Source of the DNA: CAZBWS01 sp964495705
GTDB lineage: Bacteria; Pseudomonadota; Gammaproteobacteria; HTCC5015
Length of the DNA: 7,408 bases
Direction: 5' to 3'
NCBI GenBank assembly: GCA_964495705.1
Contig: CAZBWS010000094.1
Location: forward strand, 1-7,408
This document shows, piece by piece, positions 5,142-7,408 of this stretch (position 1 is its first letter; each line of letters begins with the position of its first letter). The position numbers and the translations under genes are program-made. The notes beneath the pieces were generated by a model. The model was not told the DNA's origin and made no database searches. It saw only the letters and a program-made list of their open reading frames with translations.

Positions 5142-6314
5142 ATGTCGAACACTATGCATACCTACGCACGCTTACCTGTGAGCTTCACCCATGGTGAAGG
5201 CGCTTGGCTGTGGGACGCTGACGGTCGACGTTATCTGGATGCGCTGAGCGGTATTGCCGTATGCAGTTTAGGCCACGCCCACCCTGCGGTGACCCAAGCG
5301 ATTACCGAGCAGGCGGGCAAACTGGTACACACGTCTAACTTATATGGTATTGAATCCCAGGAAGCCTTGGCGCAACAGCTGTGTGAGCTAAGCGGCATGA
5401 GCAGTGTATTCTTTTGCAACTCAGGGGCTGAGGCGAACGAAGCAGCAATCAAAATCGCTAGGCGTTACGGTAACGCCAAGGGCTTTGTCCTGCCAAAAGT
5501 CATTGTTATGGAAAGTGCTTTCCACGGCAGAACGCTGGCGACATTGAGCGCCACCGGCAACCCGAAGGTACACGAAGGCTTTACCCCATTAGTTGATGGC
5601 TTTATCCGCGTAGCCTTTGATGATGCGGATGCTGTGGCAGCCGCGCTCGCCAGCAATGATGATGTAGCCGCGATTTTAGTCGAGCCCGTACAGGGCGAAG
5701 GTGGCGTACACATTCCTACCAAGGGTTATTTAAAAGCCCTGCGTGGCTTGGCTGACAAACACGACGTGTTGCTGATGTTAGATGAAATTCAAACTGGGGT
5801 TGGTCGTACTGGGGAGTGGTTTGCGCACCAACACGAAGGCATCGTTCCCGATGTAATGAGCTTGGCCAAAGCCTTAGGCAACGGCCTGCCTATTGGTGCC
5901 TGTGTGTGTAACGAGAAAACTCAAGGCATCTTACAAGCCGGAAGCCACGGCACCACCTTTGGTGGCAACCCATTAGCTTGTCGTACAGCCCTGGCGGTAC
6001 TAGAGACTATGCAGGCAGAACAATTAGTACCTACGGCTACACAGTTGGGCCAACACATTTGCTCTGGCTTTGCCGAGGCATTAAAAGGCACTGATGGCAT
6101 CGTCAATATTCGTCATCAGGGGTTGATGATCGGTATCGAGCTAGATCGCCCCTGCGCAGAGCTTGTTGGCTTGGCGCTGCAGGAAAAGCAGATGCTCATC
6201 AACGTAACCGCAGGTAATACCATTCGCCTGCTGCCACCCATGATCATTGACGCTGAACAGGCAGACAGCATTGTTTCCAGCCTATCCGCATTAATTAAAG
6301 ATTTTTTAAAGTAA
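5142..6314 (+). CDS. argD: Acetylornithine aminotransferase
   Basis: This PLP-dependent class III aminotransferase converts N-acetylglutamate semialdehyde and glutamate to N-acetylornithine and 2-oxoglutarate in arginine biosynthesis; family members often also accept succinyl-diaminopimelate intermediates of lysine synthesis. The 390-residue length is typical. Visible landmarks are the PLP-phosphate loop SGAEAN (94-99), FHGRT (127-131), EPVQGEGG, LDEIQTGVGRTG with Asp214 contacting the pyridine nitrogen, the Schiff-base lysine Lys243 in SLAKALGNGLPIGA, and the HGTTFGGNPLAC segment. The start at 5142 is preceded by a weak purine-rich stretch (AAGAGA, 5129-5134); an in-frame ATG at 5154 is less likely. 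argF begins 6 bp after the stop codon, indicating one operon. I searched the short upstream gap for an ArgR-type operator and saw none. Related GABA or succinylornithine aminotransferases are alternatives, but the link to argF favours ArgD. Confidence 0.95.
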   Translation: MSNTMHTYARLPVSFTHGEGAWLWDADGRRYLDALSGIAVCSLGHAHPAVTQAITEQAGKLVHTSNLYGIESQEALAQQLCELSGMSSVFFCNSGAEANEAAIKIARRYGNAKGFVLPKVIVMESAFHGRTLATLSATGNPKVHEGFTPLVDGFIRVAFDDADAVAAALASNDDVAAILVEPVQGEGGVHIPTKGYLKALRGLADKHDVLLMLDEIQTGVGRTGEWFAHQHEGIVPDVMSLAKALGNGLPIGACVCNEKTQGILQAGSHGTTFGGNPLACRTALAVLETMQAEQLVPTATQLGQHICSGFAEALKGTDGIVNIRHQGLMIGIELDRPCAELVGLALQEKQMLINVTAGNTIRLLPPMIIDAEQADSIVSSLSALIKDFLK

Positions 6315-6320
6315 TCTACT

Positions 6321-7226
6321 ATGAATACTCCACGCCACTTTTTAACCTTAATGGATTTCAGCCCCTCCGAACTGGAGGGGCTGGTCACCCGCGCCATCGA
6401 ACTCAAAGCCAAGCAACACAAGGGGGAAATTTTTGAACCTTTGAAAAATAAAGTGCTGGGCATGATTTTTGAAAAATCATCCACCCGTACGCGCATCTCC
6501 TTCGAGGCGGGCATGGCCCAATTTGGCGGCCACGCTATCTTCCTATCTTCTGCCGATACCCAGATAGGTCGCGGTGAACCGATAGAAGATTCAGGACGCG
6601 TGCTATCGAGTATGCTAGACGGCATCATGATTCGTACTTTTGAACACGAAAAAGTAGAGTTGCTAGCCCAGTACTCTAGCGTACCGGTGATCAACGCGCT
6701 GACCGATGAGTACCATCCCTGCCAACTGCTAGCTGACATGCAAGCTTACCAAGAAGCGCGCGGCCCTATCAAAGGCGCAACCGTGACTTGGGTGGGGGAT
6801 GGAAACAATATGTGCCACTCCTATATCAATGCTGCGCGCCAGTTTGATTTTAAACTCAATATCGCCTGCCCCGAGGGCTACGACCCACAAGCCGACATCC
6901 TCGCGGCAGCGGGGGATCGCGTACAAATCATCCGCGACCCGCAAGCTGCTTGTAAAGATGTTGATCTAGTGGCCACCGACGTCTGGGCCAGCATGGGTCA
7001 AGAAGAAGAGCAGAAGCTGCGCGAGAAAGCCTTTGCTAATTATCAGGTCAATGATGCAGTCATGGGCGGCGCCGACAATGACGCATTATTTATGCACTGC
7101 CTGCCGGCTCACCGCGGCGAGGAAGTCTCTGCCAGCGTTATTGATGGCTCGCAAAGTGTCGTGTGGAACGAAGCGGAAAACCGCTTGCATGCCCAGAAGG
7201 CTTTATTAGAAATACTGATGGCCTAG
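6321..7226 (+). CDS. argF: Ornithine carbamoyltransferase (anabolic)
   Basis: The enzyme joins carbamoyl phosphate to ornithine to give citrulline, the step before argininosuccinate synthesis, in the cytoplasm as a trimer. The 301-residue length matches the short form found in pseudomonads and relatives rather than the roughly 334-residue enterobacterial enzymes. The carbamoyl-phosphate motif STRTR is at 54-58, HPCQ at 132-135, the ornithine-binding DVWASMGQE begins at Asp220, and HCLPAHRG is at 259-266 with Cys260. All catalytic landmarks are intact. It starts 6 bp after argD with no strong ribosome binding site of its own, so translation is probably coupled to argD. No terminator is visible between its stop codon and the next start 22 nt later, so the transcript may continue into that gene. 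The anabolic role is inferred from the argD linkage; no arcA or arcC is nearby. Confidence 0.97.
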   Translation: MNTPRHFLTLMDFSPSELEGLVTRAIELKAKQHKGEIFEPLKNKVLGMIFEKSSTRTRISFEAGMAQFGGHAIFLSSADTQIGRGEPIEDSGRVLSSMLDGIMIRTFEHEKVELLAQYSSVPVINALTDEYHPCQLLADMQAYQEARGPIKGATVTWVGDGNNMCHSYINAARQFDFKLNIACPEGYDPQADILAAAGDRVQIIRDPQAACKDVDLVATDVWASMGQEEEQKLREKAFANYQVNDAVMGGADNDALFMHCLPAHRGEEVSASVIDGSQSVVWNEAENRLHAQKALLEILMA

Positions 7227-7248
7227 GCCCTAGTAACGAAAATCCTAT

Positions 7249-7408
7249 ATGAATGCTTTTTTTGCTGTTTTTTCCGATCACGCCAGTAATGTAAGTAGCT
7301 GCATAAACAAGGCAACTAACACGGGTGATTTCATTGGTTGTGGCGTCTCTATTGTATGGAGCCCTTATCTTTTAATTTTTCTATTCAGCCTAGGCATCTA
7401 CCTGAGCA
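7249..7408 (+). CDS. Probable membrane transporter N-terminus, possibly sodium:alanine/glycine symporter (3' end cut by window edge)
   Basis: A frame opens at the ATG at 7249 and stays open to the window end, giving 53 codons. It has a polar N-terminal stretch of about 35 residues, then a hydrophobic segment, VWSPYLLIFLFSLGIYLS. That pattern of tryptophan and proline followed by a leucine-rich helix ending in GxYL resembles the first membrane helix of the AGCS (AlsT-type) sodium:alanine/glycine symporters. The evidence for the family is this short segment only; another polytopic membrane protein is possible. The ribosome binding site is weak. No terminator separates it from argF, so it may be read from the argDF transcript. 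No other in-frame ATG occurs in the visible part. Confidence 0.55.
   Translation, partial: MNAFFAVFSDHASNVSSCINKATNTGDFIGCGVSIVWSPYLLIFLFSLGIYLS

Noticed and set aside
6116..6739. Long open frame of 207 codons on the minus strand
   Set aside because: It is antisense to the end of argD and the start of argF, both fully supported by motifs. Its sequence is serine-rich and low in recognisable features, as expected of a shadow frame.
7223..7233. Inverted repeat CTAGG-C-CCTAG at the argF stop as a terminator
   Set aside because: A 1-nt spacer leaves at most a 3-4 bp stem, and the T runs that follow at 7258 and beyond are too far away and encode the start of the next gene.

Overview
The window looks like chromosomal DNA from a free-living, probably marine gammaproteobacterium. 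The basis is a TakP-type TRAP binding protein, an E. coli Grx4-like CGFS glutaredoxin, an iron superoxide dismutase closely resembling E. coli SodB, the roughly 300-residue form of ornithine carbamoyltransferase, and base composition near 50% GC. I cannot name the genus from this window. There is no sign of insertion sequences, phage, CRISPR, tRNA or rRNA; the content is mainly metabolic and redox housekeeping.

Layout from left to right. Positions 1-911 (minus) hold most of a TRAP-transporter substrate-binding protein, cut off at its C-terminal end by the window edge. A 115-bp divergent promoter region (912-1026) separates it from a plus-strand patatin-like phospholipase (1027-1866). Six bases later comes the convergent 3' end of a small acidic protein of unknown function (1873-2289, minus), which has four cysteines in a symmetrical pattern. 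A strong rho-independent terminator (2311-2339) ends the minus-strand unit upstream of it, which consists of hyuB-like hydantoinase/oxoprolinase subunit B (2774-4321) followed by grxD (2362-2688). A 109-bp divergent control region (4322-4430) then leads into plus-strand sodB (4431-5009), with a structured 3' UTR and a textbook terminator (5074-5109). The arginine genes argD (5142-6314) and argF (6321-7226) follow, 6 bp apart and clearly one transcription unit. The window ends in the first 53 codons of a probable membrane transporter, possibly a sodium:alanine/glycine symporter (from 7249).

How the genes relate. argD and argF supply two steps of arginine biosynthesis (N-acetylornithine formation, then citrulline formation). 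sodB and grxD are linked by iron and redox biology: Fe-SOD removes superoxide, and CGFS glutaredoxins take part in Fe-S cluster trafficking using glutathione. The HyuB-like protein lies between them without the HyuA partner that normally accompanies it, so its substrate is open. The two transport genes at the edges suggest uptake of organic acids and possibly amino acids.

I see no clear undescribed multi-gene system. The points most worth a second look are the HyuB lacking a neighbouring HyuA, the patatin whose oxyanion-hole arginine is leucine, the unknown protein with its C-x6-C-x13-C-x6-C pattern directly downstream of grxD, the structured 5' and 3' UTRs of sodB together with its unusual leucine codon choice, and two places where a terminator sits almost on top of the next gene's start.
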